The notes under the pieces: generated by a model
The model's database searches: none
What the model was told of the DNA's origin: nothing
What the model saw: the letters and a program-made list of their open reading frames with translations, nothing else
Source: Azospirillum halopraeferens DSM 3675
GTDB lineage: Bacteria > Pseudomonadota > Alphaproteobacteria > Azospirillales > Azospirillaceae
DNA: 64,000 nt
Assembly: GCF_000429625.1 (NCBI RefSeq)
Contig: NZ_AUCF01000001.1
Span: 620,001-684,000, forward strand
Reading direction: 5' to 3'
Made by a program: the position numbers and the translations under genes
In this document: positions 10,980 to 22,395 of the stretch, one piece after another
How the letters are laid out: each line of letters begins with the position of its first letter
Numbering within the stretch: position 1 is the stretch's first letter

Positions 10980-13781
10980 CTACAGTCCGGTGCCGAGGCG
11001 CTGCCGGGCACGGCGCCGCAGGTTCAGCACGCTGTGGCGGGCACCGGCGTGCCGGAGCCGGAGGCCCATGCGAAACAGTTCCGGCACTTCAAAGGGCGCA
11101 GCGTCGCCAAAGATGATGCCGTGACGACGCAACACGGCGATATCTCCGTCATTCAACCCAAGCGTCGCAAGCCCCGACTCTTCGATCGGCGCGACCACGC
11201 TCTCGGGCTGCGCCTTGAACTTCGCGAACACGGGGCGAAGCTCAAGAATCTCTTCTTCGGTTTCCGACACCTTTTTCTCGCTCGTTGGCCGTACCGCTGC
11301 TTTCAGGGCGGCCGGAACGAGAAGCCGGCTTCCATAGAGCCCGACATCGGCCGGCGCCGTGCTGCCCGCGGCATAATGGAGGAAGCGGACCAGATCCCGT
11401 GCAACGAACCGCCCCTGCAGATCGGAGAGGACGGCGATCACCCAGCTTGCCGTATAGGCCTCTTTGATGCGCTCACCCGGCCGTTCGGTTCGCCCCAGCT
11501 TTCGACCCCACAACGGTTCAAGCGCCTCCTCCTTCTTCGCGTCCGGCCATGTGCGGAAGTCGGGTGTCCAGACATCCAGGGCGCCGGCTTTGGTCGCCAG
11601 CCAAGCGGCCAGTTCCAGCACGTCGCCTTCCGTCCAGGTCAGGGCGAAATCGGCGTAGGATGCGCGAAACTGTTCCCGGTTCTGGACGACGCCGGCCTCG
11701 ACGGTGTCGCGGCGGACCAACGCGATCAGACCCATCGGACGGCCGGGTTCCCCCCGCAGCCGGATCGGAAGGTCGATCAGCAGGGATCTCAGCATGGGAA
11801 GCAGGGCGGGAGAGGCCGCCACCTCGTACAACTCTTCAACACCTTCCACGAGCGCAACCAAACGGCGGTCCGACGCGCGCAGGACGTCCAGAAACCGGCC
11901 CCCCGCTCCCTCGGCCCCCACGTCGTAGCCGGCGCTCCAGGCGATGACGTCAAGCCAGATACGGGTCCAATCGGAGTCCGGCACACCGCGCTGCACGAAA
12001 TCCCTGAGCAGTTCACGGGTCCGGCCAACCCCCGGCGGCGGTGGCAAGCGGAAGCTCCCGGCGACGGTCCCCCGTTGCCGGTCGATCTCCGACAGGAACA
12101 TCTCGCTGGCCTGAACCGATCCGAGGACCGGCAGCACGAGAGCATCGACGCCCGCAGCGGCACCCTGGATCGATTCCACCACCGAGCGCCAGTTGGATTG
12201 CTTGACGACGAAGCGCGCGGTCAATGTCTTGCCCGCCCCTTTTGCGCCCTCCATCACGATGATGGGAACCCGGGCCGGGGACGCCGTGGCCATGGCACGC
12301 ATGGCCCCGGTGAACAAAGGCCGCGCTATCGGTTGATCGGCCGTCTCGGCAGCGACGTGCTTGCCCGCAAACTCGTGCAGACGGGCGCGGCGTTCCGACA
12401 AGCTCCGGTCCCGCAGGTCCATATCCGGCGACGTCAGGGTGGATGCGTCCGACGCACGGAACATCTCGTTGTGCATCCAGGGCTCCACGGACTCCTTGAT
12501 CCGTCTCAAAAAGCCCGCGGCGTCAATTTGATCGGCGTAGCCATCCCAGCGCGCGGAGGTAATCTGAAGATCCGCGATCTCGGGAATCCGGGCCAGATAG
12601 ATCGGCTTGATCTCGATTTCGTCTTCCAGCACAGGCTGATCCGCCCCCACTTCCTCGCGATGGCCGAGGAGTATGGATTCGGTGATCTTGTCCAGAACAG
12701 GCGCCAGATACGTTTCGTCCTGGCCGACCTCGCGCATCACGGTGGGGACGCGATTGACCACAAGCAGCGGTGGAGACAGCCGTGTCTTCTGCCGGCGGAG
12801 TTCGCGAGCGACGAAGCGAACAAGCGCCGCCGTTGCTTCCAGCGACTGGCCGGAAAGCGTGGTCACGAAGATCCGGAACACGTCGGGATCGAGGATCAAT
12901 TGCGCCGCCAGCGGCACAAGCCCTGCCCTGGCGTCCACGACGACACCGGCGCATCCGCATCGATCGGCAATCGATGACAGCAGATCGACAAAAGCGTGCG
13001 GATGCTGCGGCGACGCCAGATGTTCGGCACGAATGGAAGAGCTTGCAAGCTCGTCGAGATCCCGGCGAAGAGGCAAGATCTTCAGATCGCCGATCTGTTG
13101 ACCAGCCAGCTTTCCGGCGGCCCAGGCAACCGTATCGCCCCGTGTCTCCGGAGAGTCGGCATGAGCAACGGCCACCACATCCTCGAGAGAAACCTCGATC
13201 TCTCTTCGATGATTTCGATACATGTAACTGATGCCCGGCGCCTCAAGGTCGGCATCGACCAGCAGTATCGGGCGTCTCGCCCGCGCCGTCCATGCCATCG
13301 CGGTCGCCACCGCGGTCATGGTGCGCCCCGTGCCGCCCTTGATGCTGTGACAGACGAGGACCGGCACCGGCCGATTCGTCGCCGGCGGTTCGGGCCGCTC
13401 AGCGAAATCCAGGGTGCTTTCGACGGCGCCGAGATTGACACGCGGCCATCGATCGGGACCATCGTCGACTTCGAACTCGATCACCAATCGCGCGCTGTGG
13501 GCGGGGCCGTCCAACATGATCGCCGGCGGTTCGCCGGCATCAATGCGGTGCGGTAACAGGCGTTCCAGCCATGTCATGACCGCTTCGCGGTCGCGTTCGA
13601 GGTTCCGGACGATGAACAGGGCACCGCGCCAGTCGATCCGCGCCCCCGACAGACCGGCCGGCCGGTCGAGCCAATCGGCGGTTGCCGGTTCAATGATCGA
13701 AAGGCGCCGCGCGATATCCACCCACGTGATCGGGCTCACACTTTCCGGCAGAGCGTCGATCAAGGAATCGTGAATGGTCAT
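10980..13781 (-). CDS. large protein with a KGG-x-GR SIMIBI ATPase domain and a second P-loop NTPase domain
   Basis: A 933-residue protein in four parts. Residues 1-140 are unassigned. Residues 141-430 are a ParA/MinD-like SIMIBI fold with the deviant loop KGGTGRT (148-154), where Arg replaces the usual P-loop Lys, plus a DADLEAPG switch (176-183), GVVVDARAG (279-287) and LLVVNRV. Residues 490-800 form a second NTPase with a canonical Walker A GAKGAGKT (512-519) and a Walker B-like LVALVEGVEEL (641-651), of AAA/STAND type. A charged helical C-terminus follows. The ATG at 13781 overlaps the stop of the upstream HEPN-like gene as ATGA. Base composition is less GC-rich than the flanks. Such fusions occur in bacterial conflict or sensing modules; the job here is not known. 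Confidence 0.85.
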   Translation of the reverse strand: MTIHDSLIDALPESVSPITWVDIARRLSIIEPATADWLDRPAGLSGARIDWRGALFIVRNLERDREAVMTWLERLLPHRIDAGEPPAIMLDGPAHSARLVIEFEVDDGPDRWPRVNLGAVESTLDFAERPEPPATNRPVPVLVCHSIKGGTGRTMTAVATAMAWTARARRPILLVDADLEAPGISYMYRNHRREIEVSLEDVVAVAHADSPETRGDTVAWAAGKLAGQQIGDLKILPLRRDLDELASSSIRAEHLASPQHPHAFVDLLSSIADRCGCAGVVVDARAGLVPLAAQLILDPDVFRIFVTTLSGQSLEATAALVRFVARELRRQKTRLSPPLLVVNRVPTVMREVGQDETYLAPVLDKITESILLGHREEVGADQPVLEDEIEIKPIYLARIPEIADLQITSARWDGYADQIDAAGFLRRIKESVEPWMHNEMFRASDASTLTSPDMDLRDRSLSERRARLHEFAGKHVAAETADQPIARPLFTGAMRAMATASPARVPIIVMEGAKGAGKTLTARFVVKQSNWRSVVESIQGAAAGVDALVLPVLGSVQASEMFLSEIDRQRGTVAGSFRLPPPPGVGRTRELLRDFVQRGVPDSDWTRIWLDVIAWSAGYDVGAEGAGGRFLDVLRASDRRLVALVEGVEELYEVAASPALLPMLRSLLIDLPIRLRGEPGRPMGLIALVRRDTVEAGVVQNREQFRASYADFALTWTEGDVLELAAWLATKAGALDVWTPDFRTWPDAKKEEALEPLWGRKLGRTERPGERIKEAYTASWVIAVLSDLQGRFVARDLVRFLHYAAGSTAPADVGLYGSRLLVPAALKAAVRPTSEKKVSETEEEILELRPVFAKFKAQPESVVAPIEESGLATLGLNDGDIAVLRRHGIIFGDAAPFEVPELFRMGLRLRHAGARHSVLNLRRRARQRLGTGL

Positions 13782-14194
13782 CTCAGTTCCTCTCTCACGA
13801 ACGACGCGACCTGACGGAGCCATGCGACCGCGTCCGCATGAACGACGATCTTTTCTCCGTAGCGCCACGCCTCGTGCAGGTCCGAAACGTGAACAGACCC
13901 GCCGCCGCGCAGTTGCAGGTGCGGCGGACGGCTCGGTATCCGGTGCATCGGAATTCTCAGGGCTGCTATCAGGTCGTCGATACGATGCCCAAAGGACCTT
14001 GCCGGAACGGCCTGTGCATTTGCCGCCGATGCCCTGGCCAACTTGTGAAGATCCATATAGAGGGCCTTCAGCCCGCACTCTATCGCATAAAACAGCAACA
14101 GCCCGCGCGAATCGTCGTCGACTTCCGCGTCGGCCGCCTCAAACAGTTCCTTTGCGCGCCGCCGCAGCGTCCGATCACTCGGGTCGATCGCCAT
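13778..14194 (-). CDS. small HEPN-like helical protein
   Basis: A 138-residue helical protein. The helix SRGLLLFYAIECGLKALYMD (about residues 29-48), followed by FGHRIDDLIAAL (about 70-81), matches the layout of HEPN domains: long helix with E-x-ALK, then a GH-D/E-x-L helix. A convincing R-x4-6-H nuclease motif is not seen, so it may be non-catalytic. The ATG at 14194 is used; a TTG at 14206 is an alternative, and neither has a strong ribosome binding site. Its stop overlaps the ATG of the giant ATPase, a sign of tight coupling. The HEPN call is a pattern judgement. Confidence 0.65.
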   Translation of the reverse strand: MAIDPSDRTLRRRAKELFEAADAEVDDDSRGLLLFYAIECGLKALYMDLHKLARASAANAQAVPARSFGHRIDDLIAALRIPMHRIPSRPPHLQLRGGGSVHVSDLHEAWRYGEKIVVHADAVAWLRQVASFVREELR

Positions 14195-14287
14195 CCCTGC
14201 CGCCAAGCTGATATGCGCAATTTGACCGATTCAATTCTTCCGGAGTCCGCCCGTGGCACGCCGGACTTCCCGGCGAGCGGATATGCA

Positions 14288-14322
14288 AGCACAAGGCAAA
14301 TGACAAAGATCTGCCTTGTGCT
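14288..14322. terminator. 11-bp perfect inverted repeat between ssb and the HEPN-like gene
   Basis: AGCACAAGGCA and TGCCTTGTGCT are separated by 13 bases. The dyad lies 38 bases after the ssb stop and 94 bases before the HEPN-like start, both on the minus strand. It could end ssb transcription, although its T-run is weak, or serve as an operator for the two-gene module. Confidence 0.5.
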
Positions 14323-14359
14323 CAAAACCGTTTGACCATCGGTCCGGGTTCGTCCGCCC

Positions 14360-14839
14360 TTAGAACGGGATCTCGTCGTCCAGGTCGTTGTGCGCCGGCG
14401 GACGGCCGCCACCGCCGCCCTGGCCACCGCCACCACCGCCATAGCCGCCGCGGCCACCGCCACCGCCGCCGTAGCCACCGCCGCCCCCCTGCGACTCGTA
14501 GCCGCCGCCACCGCCGTGGCCGCCCTCGTCGCGGCCGCCGCCGGTGAAGTCGATCTCGGCGACGCGGACCGACAGGCCGGCGCCGCGGGTGCCGTCGCGC
14601 TTCTCGTACTCGCGGATCGTGACCTCGCCGGACACCACCACGGACTTGCCCTTGGTCAGGTGCGGCGACAGCGCCTCGGCGCGGCGGCCCCAGATGGAGC
14701 AGTCGACCCACTGGGTGGTCTTGCGCTCGCCGAAGCCCACGTCGTTGGCGACGCGGAAGCCCAGCACCTTCTCACCGCTCTGGACGGTGCGCAGTTCCGC
14801 ATCCGCGCCGAGCCGCCCGGTAAAGGTCCACACGTTCAT
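14360..14839 (-). CDS. ssb: single-stranded DNA-binding protein
   Basis: A 159-residue SSB. The OB fold is residues 1-105 (MNVWTFTGRLGADAELR, then WVDCSIWGRRAEALSPHLTKG and VVVSGEVTIREYEKRDGTRG). A linker of about 45 residues is almost pure Gly with Tyr and Arg. The acidic tip DLDDEIPF is the standard docking site for repair and replication partners. The ATG at 14839 has AGGAGGAG upstream, and the longer frame is not conserved. It is divergent from uvrA, with an SOS box between them, so it is probably LexA-regulated together with uvrA. Confidence 0.95.
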   Translation of the reverse strand: MNVWTFTGRLGADAELRTVQSGEKVLGFRVANDVGFGERKTTQWVDCSIWGRRAEALSPHLTKGKSVVVSGEVTIREYEKRDGTRGAGLSVRVAEIDFTGGGRDEGGHGGGGGYESQGGGGGYGGGGGGRGGYGGGGGGQGGGGGRPPAHNDLDDEIPF

Positions 14840-14987
14840 GGCAAAACAACTCCTCCTGCGAGTGTCCCGGCGCCCTCGCCGGCCCGTTCGCTCACCCGTC
14901 GCCGCAACGAAGCATGGCCGCGCCAGCGGGTCAACCCGACCGGTCAACCCGACAACCGGCACCGGTCCGGGATGCTCCGCCGGACAA

Positions 14988-15002
14988 GAACATTAAGAGA
15001 AC
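14988..15002. promoter_or_regulatory. LexA (SOS) box between ssb and uvrA
   Basis: GAAC-ATTAAGA-GAAC, read on the minus strand as GTTC-N7-GTTC, is the alphaproteobacterial LexA operator. It sits in the 334-bp divergent gap between ssb (start 14839) and uvrA (start 15174). A TATAGC just downstream (15006-15011) could be the uvrA -10 element. The rest of the gap shows no open frame or other clear structure. Confidence 0.88.
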
Positions 15003-15173
15003 GACTATAGCAGATCCCGGCCCGCCGCCAAGCGGTAATCTGCGCCCGCCGCAGGGCTCCCCCGCGCCGGTGGCAATCAGGGGCGGTCCCGTCCATATCC
15101 TTGCGGCCCGGCCCATGGCCGGGCGAGTTGCTCCGGTCTTCCCTTCGGCTCGATCTTGGGCTAAGAACACTCC

Positions 15174-18023
<2,850 letters not shown>

Positions 18024-18043
18024 GGCGGGCCGCTCAGCCCGCC
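18024..18043. terminator. hairpin between convergent uvrA and lipid kinase genes
   Basis: GGCGGGC and GCCCGCC, separated by six bases, begin at the uvrA stop and run into the last codons of the lipid kinase. The position between converging genes suggests a bidirectional terminator; no T-run is present. Confidence 0.4.
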
Positions 18044-18984
18044 AGCACCGGCAGCGTCCGGGGCGACACGGCGATCTCCGCGGGCACGCGGGCGATGACG
18101 TCGCCGTCGCCCTGGATCGCCTCGCCCGGCTCCCCCTCGATGATCACCCGCTCGGCCGGGACGATGCTGTAGTCGCGGAAGTGTTTGAGCCGGCCGGCCG
18201 TGACGCCCCACACGTAGCGCACGGCGTTCCATCGCCCCATGCCGGGGAACAGGCAGACGTGCAGCCGCGGGTCGGTCAGGCACGCGTCGGGGGCGCAGAC
18301 GAAGGTGCCGCCGTAGAAATGGCCGTTGGCGACGATGACCGACGCCACATCCCGCGATCGGCCGTCCACGGAGACCCGGAACCGCCGGCCGCGGGCCGAC
18401 ACCAGTTGGCGCACCGTCTCCAGCACGTAGGCGCCCTTGCCGATCAGGCGCTTGATGCCGGGATCGACGCGCTCCACCACCTGCGCGTCCAGCCCGGCCC
18501 CGGCCATCATGACGAAGCAGCGGCCGTTGGCGACGCCGGGGTGGATCAGCCGCTCCGCCCCCATGGCCAGCACCCCGGCGGTTCCGGCGGGATCCAGGGG
18601 CAGGCCCAGCTCGTGGGCCAGCACGTTGGCGGTACCCAGCGGCACCACGCCCAGCGGGATTACCGCCTCCTCCGGGCTGCGGGCGGCCAGGCCGTTGACC
18701 GCCTCGTTGATGGTGCCGTCGCCGCCGGCCACCGCGACCGCGTCGTAGGCGCCGGGAATGAGGCTGCGCGCCAGCGATTCGGCGTCGCCGCGGCCCGTGG
18801 TGGCCTGCACCGTCACCGAGGCGCCATAGCGCTGGGCCAGCACGTCCAGCGTGGTGCGCAGGTAACGGCCCCGCCGGGCACCGGCCACGGGATTGTGAAT
18901 CACCAGAAAGCGACGGCGCGGCAGAACGGCCGGCGCCCCGGACACGGACGGCCCGGCGGCCGGGTCGGTAAGGAATGCCTTCAC
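18034..18984 (-). CDS. diacylglycerol kinase-family lipid kinase
   Basis: A 316-residue soluble lipid kinase of the DagK/YegS type, phosphorylating a membrane lipid alcohol with ATP. The catalytic GGDGTINEAVNGL is at about residues 84-96, preceded by the nucleotide-binding IHNPVAGARRGR and followed by PLGTANVLAHELGLP. The GTG at 18984 is chosen because GAGG lies 9 bases upstream; an open frame continues to 19068 but begins in AT-rich promoter-like DNA. It converges on uvrA and is divergent from the LpxH-like operon. The substrate (diacylglycerol, ceramide or other) cannot be read from the sequence. Confidence 0.9.
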   Translation of the reverse strand: MKAFLTDPAAGPSVSGAPAVLPRRRFLVIHNPVAGARRGRYLRTTLDVLAQRYGASVTVQATTGRGDAESLARSLIPGAYDAVAVAGGDGTINEAVNGLAARSPEEAVIPLGVVPLGTANVLAHELGLPLDPAGTAGVLAMGAERLIHPGVANGRCFVMMAGAGLDAQVVERVDPGIKRLIGKGAYVLETVRQLVSARGRRFRVSVDGRSRDVASVIVANGHFYGGTFVCAPDACLTDPRLHVCLFPGMGRWNAVRYVWGVTAGRLKHFRDYSIVPAERVIIEGEPGEAIQGDGDVIARVPAEIAVSPRTLPVLAG

Positions 18985-19115
18985 GCGCGAGATCCTCAGC
19001 GGCGAAACGTTGCGGTATTTGTTACAGGGCGATGACAAACAAAACAAATAATTTTGACAGTGCCACACCAGTCTCCCAAGAACCTTCGCAGGTTAAGTCG
19101 TCGATGACAGGAGTA

Positions 19116-19144
19116 TTGTCAAGGACCACAGTTAGCGGTATAGG
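19116..19144 (+). promoter_or_regulatory. candidate sigma70-type promoter of the envelope operon
   Basis: TTGTCA, a 17-base spacer and TATAGG lie about 50 bases before the ATG of the LpxH-like gene, inside an unusually AT-rich stretch (19000-19160) that also holds a TTGACA at 19054. A weak but well-spaced match. Confidence 0.4.
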
Positions 19145-19191
19145 GAGCTTCGATTGACAATCCCTTGTCGCACCAGGGACGGAGTGCGGGT

Positions 19192-19983
19192 ATGGACGGG
19201 ACCTCCGGCGTGAAACGATACCGCAGCATCTGGATCTCCGACGTCCACCTGGGAACGCGGGGATGCAAGGCCGACATGCTTCTGGATTTCCTGAAGCACA
19301 ACGAGTCGGAATACCTCTACCTCGTCGGCGACATCGTCGACGGGTGGCGGCTGCGCAAGAGCTGGTACTGGCCGCAGGCGCACAACGACGTGGTCCAGAA
19401 GATCCTTCGGCGGGCCCGCAAGGGCGCCAAGGTCTACTACGTCCCCGGCAACCACGACGAGGCGGCCCGCGAATATGTCGGCCTGCAGTTCGGCGGCGTC
19501 CATGTGGTGGAGGAGGTGATCCACACCGGGGCCGACGGCCGCCGCTTCCTCGTTACCCACGGCGACCAGTTCGACGCCGTGGTCAAATACGCCAAGTGGC
19601 TCGCGCTGATCGGCGACCATGCCTATGTGTTCCTGTTGAATGTGAACACGGCGTTCAACTGGCTGCGCCGAAAAATGGGCTTTACGTACTGGTCCGTATC
19701 CGCCTATCTCAAGCACAAGGCCAAGAGCGCGGTCGAGTACATCGGGAAGTACGAAGAGGCACTGGCCGAGGAAGCGCGGCGGCGCGACGTTGACGGCATC
19801 ATCTGCGGACACATTCACAACGCAGAGATGCGGGACATGGAAGGCGTACTCTATTGCAACGACGGCGACTGGGTCGAATCCTGCACCGCCTTGGTAGAGC
19901 ACGAAACCGGCGAGCTGGAAATCATCAACTGGGCGGAAGTCTTGCGGCTCCGGGAGTCGATCAGGGTCAAGGCGGCCGCGTGA
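19192..19983 (+). CDS. UDP-2,3-diacylglucosamine diphosphatase-like metallophosphoesterase
   Basis: A 263-residue calcineurin-like phosphoesterase. The metal-binding motifs are in order: SDVHLGT (near 18), GDIVDGW (near 45), PGNHDEA (near 86), THGDQFD (near 122) and GHIHNAE (near 205). The LpxH-like family removes UMP from UDP-2,3-diacylglucosamine in lipid A synthesis, and the following lipid A genes agree with that. The start at ATG 19192 has GGACGGAG upstream. Its stop overlaps the GTG of the glycosyltransferase. This is the LpxH2-like branch, whose members are often annotated only as phosphoesterases; the exact reaction is inferred. Confidence 0.88.
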   Translation: MDGTSGVKRYRSIWISDVHLGTRGCKADMLLDFLKHNESEYLYLVGDIVDGWRLRKSWYWPQAHNDVVQKILRRARKGAKVYYVPGNHDEAAREYVGLQFGGVHVVEEVIHTGADGRRFLVTHGDQFDAVVKYAKWLALIGDHAYVFLLNVNTAFNWLRRKMGFTYWSVSAYLKHKAKSAVEYIGKYEEALAEEARRRDVDGIICGHIHNAEMRDMEGVLYCNDGDWVESCTALVEHETGELEIINWAEVLRLRESIRVKAAA

Positions 19984-20993
19984 ACATCCTCATCATCACC
20001 GACGCCTGGCACCCCCAGGTGAACGGCGTGGTGCGGACCATCGCGACCGTGCGCGCCGAGCTGGAGAGGATGGGCCACGTGGTCGAGGTCATCGGCCCCG
20101 ACCGCTTCCGCACCATTCCCATGCCCACCTATCCGGAGATCCGCCTGGCGCTGGGCGCCGGCCGGCGGCTGTCGTCGATGATCGACGCCCTGCGGCCGGA
20201 CTGCATCCACGTGGCCACCGAAGGGCCGCTGGGCCACGCGGCGCGCCGCTACTGCCTGAAGCGCGACATCCCCTTCACCACAGCCTATCACACGCGCTTT
20301 CCGGAATACGTGCGCGACCGTATGCCGATTCCGCTCGCCCTCAGCTACGCCGTGGTCCGGCGTTTCCACAAGCCGGCGGCGGCGGTGATGGTGGCCACCC
20401 CGTCCATCGAGCAGGACCTGCGGGCCCGCGGCTTCACCAACATCCGCCGCTGGACCCGCGGCGTCGACACCGATCTGTTCCGCCCCGAAGGCCGCACCCT
20501 GCCCCCGCTGCTGCAGGATCTGCCGCGCCCGATCCTGATGTACGTCGGCCGTGTGGCGGTGGAGAAGAATCTCGAGGATTTCCTGAAGATCCGCGACCTG
20601 CCGGGCACCAAGGTGGTGGTCGGCGACGGGCCGGCGCGGGCCGAGCTGCAGGCGAAGTATCCCGAGGCCGTGTGGTGCGGCGCCCAGCACGGTGAGGCGC
20701 TGGCCCACCATTATGCCGCCGCCGACGTCTTTGTTTTCCCCTCGCGCACCGACACCTTCGGCCTGGTGCTGCTGGAGGCGCTGGCGTCCGGCGTGCCGGT
20801 TGCCGCCTACCCCGTCCCCGGTCCGCTCGACGTGCTGAACGGCACCCCCGTGGGCTGTCTGAACGAGGACCTGCGGCACGCCATCGAAAGCGCGCTCTCC
20901 ATCCCCCGCGACCGCTGCCGGGAATACGCCCTCAGCTTCTCCTGGCGCAAATCGGCCGAACAGTTCCTCGCCAACCTCAGGCCGTTCACCTGA
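19980..20993 (+). CDS. GT4-family glycosyltransferase
   Basis: A 337-residue GT-B enzyme. The N-terminal part has ITDAWHPQVNGVVRT, typical of GDP-mannose or UDP-sugar-dependent GT4 members. The C-terminal nucleotide-sugar site has ILMYVGRVAVEKN and FVFPSRTDTFGLVLLEALASG, the E-x7-E signature. The GTG start overlaps the upstream stop as GTGA. Coupled to the LpxH-like gene, it probably glycosylates a membrane lipid or LPS precursor. Confidence 0.92.
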   Translation: MNILIITDAWHPQVNGVVRTIATVRAELERMGHVVEVIGPDRFRTIPMPTYPEIRLALGAGRRLSSMIDALRPDCIHVATEGPLGHAARRYCLKRDIPFTTAYHTRFPEYVRDRMPIPLALSYAVVRRFHKPAAAVMVATPSIEQDLRARGFTNIRRWTRGVDTDLFRPEGRTLPPLLQDLPRPILMYVGRVAVEKNLEDFLKIRDLPGTKVVVGDGPARAELQAKYPEAVWCGAQHGEALAHHYAAADVFVFPSRTDTFGLVLLEALASGVPVAAYPVPGPLDVLNGTPVGCLNEDLRHAIESALSIPRDRCREYALSFSWRKSAEQFLANLRPFT

Positions 20994-21105
20994 CCGAAGG
21001 CGTCGGAACGTCCTGTTTCTGATCCGCCGGTCGGCGTGCTAAGGTCCGCCGCGCCGCCGGGGGATGCCGGCGGGGCGCGCCCCAGTTCGGATGCTCTGTA
21101 AGTCC

Positions 21106-22395
21106 ATGCTCCACGTTCTGTACCGCGGCCTGACGACGATCGCCGGGCCGGCGGTCCGTCTGTACCTCGACCGGCGCCGGGCCGCCGGCAAGGAAGATCC
21201 CGAACGCCAGGGGGAACGGCTGGGACGGCCCGGGCGGGAGCGGCCCGCCGGACCGCTGGTGTGGGTGCACGCCGCCAGCGTGGGCGAGGCCAACTCCGTC
21301 CTTGTGCTGATCGAGCGGCTGCTGGACACGGCACCCGGCCTCACCGTGCTGATGACCACGGGGACGGTCTCGTCGGCCAACCTGATGGCGCGGCGCCTGC
21401 CGCCGGGAGCCCTGCACCAGTATGTGCCGGTGGACCTTCCCGACGCGGTGGACCGCTTCCTCGACCACTGGCGCCCGGACCTGGCGCTGTGGGTGGAATC
21501 GGAGATCTGGCCCAACCTGCTGACCGCCATCCGCCGCCGCGGCATCCCCGCCGCCCTGGTCAACGCGCGTCTGTCGGCTCGCTCCTTCGCCCGCTGGCGG
21601 CGGCTGCCGGGATTCGCCGCGTCCCTGCTGTCCACATTCCGGCTGACCCTGGCCCAGACGGACACCGATGCCGAGCGGCTGCGGGCGCTGGGGGGTGCCG
21701 AGGTGCGTTGCGTCGGCAACCTGAAGTTCTCCGCGGCCGCGCCGGCCGCCGATGCGGCGGCCCTGGCGGCGCTGCGCGATGCGGTCGCGGGACGGCCGCT
21801 GTGGCTGATGTCCAGCACCCACCCCGGCGAGGATGAACTGGCCGCCGCCGCCCACGCCGCCCTCGCCGATCGGTTGCCCGGCCTGCTGACGGTGGTGGCG
21901 CCGCGCCACCCCCACCGCGGTTCGGCCATAGCCGGCATGCTGGCGTCCCGCGGCCTGATGAGCGCGCGCCGCTCCACCGGCGCCCTGCCCGCCCCGACGG
22001 ACGCCGTGTACGTGGCCGACACGCTGGGCGAGCTGGGGGTGCTCTACCGGGTGGCACCGGTGGTGTGCATGGGCGGTTCCTTCGTGCCACACGGCGGCCA
22101 GAACCCGGTGGAGCCGGCGCAGCTCGGCTGCGCCGTGCTGTACGGCCCGCACATGTGGAACTTCGCGGAGATCACCCGCAGCCTGGAAGCGGCCGGGGGC
22201 GCCGTGCCGCTGGCCGGGGCGGAGGATCTCCCCGCCGCCGTCGGCCGGCTGCTGACCGACGGCACCGCCCGCGCCGCGGTGGTCGCCGGCGCCACCCGCG
22301 TCACCACCGAGAACGCCCGCATCGTCGACCGCGCCATGGCCGCCCTGACGCCGCTCCTCGCCCCGCTGGTCGCGGCCCGCACCGGTGCGCCGTGA
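21106..22395 (+). CDS. waaA: 3-deoxy-D-manno-octulosonic acid transferase
   Basis: A 429-residue GT30 enzyme that moves Kdo from CMP-Kdo to lipid IVA at the inner membrane. An N-terminal membrane anchor comes first, then VWVHAASVGEANSVLVLIERL (residues 51-71). WVESEIWPNLL (about 128-138) and MGGSFVPHGGQNPVEPA (about 323-339) are family landmarks. The ATG at 21106 is preferred to upstream starts at 21064 and 21091, as it begins the hydrophobic anchor. Its stop overlaps the lpxK GTG. Confidence 0.96.
   Translation: MLHVLYRGLTTIAGPAVRLYLDRRRAAGKEDPERQGERLGRPGRERPAGPLVWVHAASVGEANSVLVLIERLLDTAPGLTVLMTTGTVSSANLMARRLPPGALHQYVPVDLPDAVDRFLDHWRPDLALWVESEIWPNLLTAIRRRGIPAALVNARLSARSFARWRRLPGFAASLLSTFRLTLAQTDTDAERLRALGGAEVRCVGNLKFSAAAPAADAAALAALRDAVAGRPLWLMSSTHPGEDELAAAAHAALADRLPGLLTVVAPRHPHRGSAIAGMLASRGLMSARRSTGALPAPTDAVYVADTLGELGVLYRVAPVVCMGGSFVPHGGQNPVEPAQLGCAVLYGPHMWNFAEITRSLEAAGGAVPLAGAEDLPAAVGRLLTDGTARAAVVAGATRVTTENARIVDRAMAALTPLLAPLVAARTGAP

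Noticed and set aside
14400..14540. Gly-rich repeat in ssb as a separate mobile or CRISPR-like repeat
   Set aside because: It is the normal flexible linker of SSB, encoded by degenerate GGN codons without spacers.
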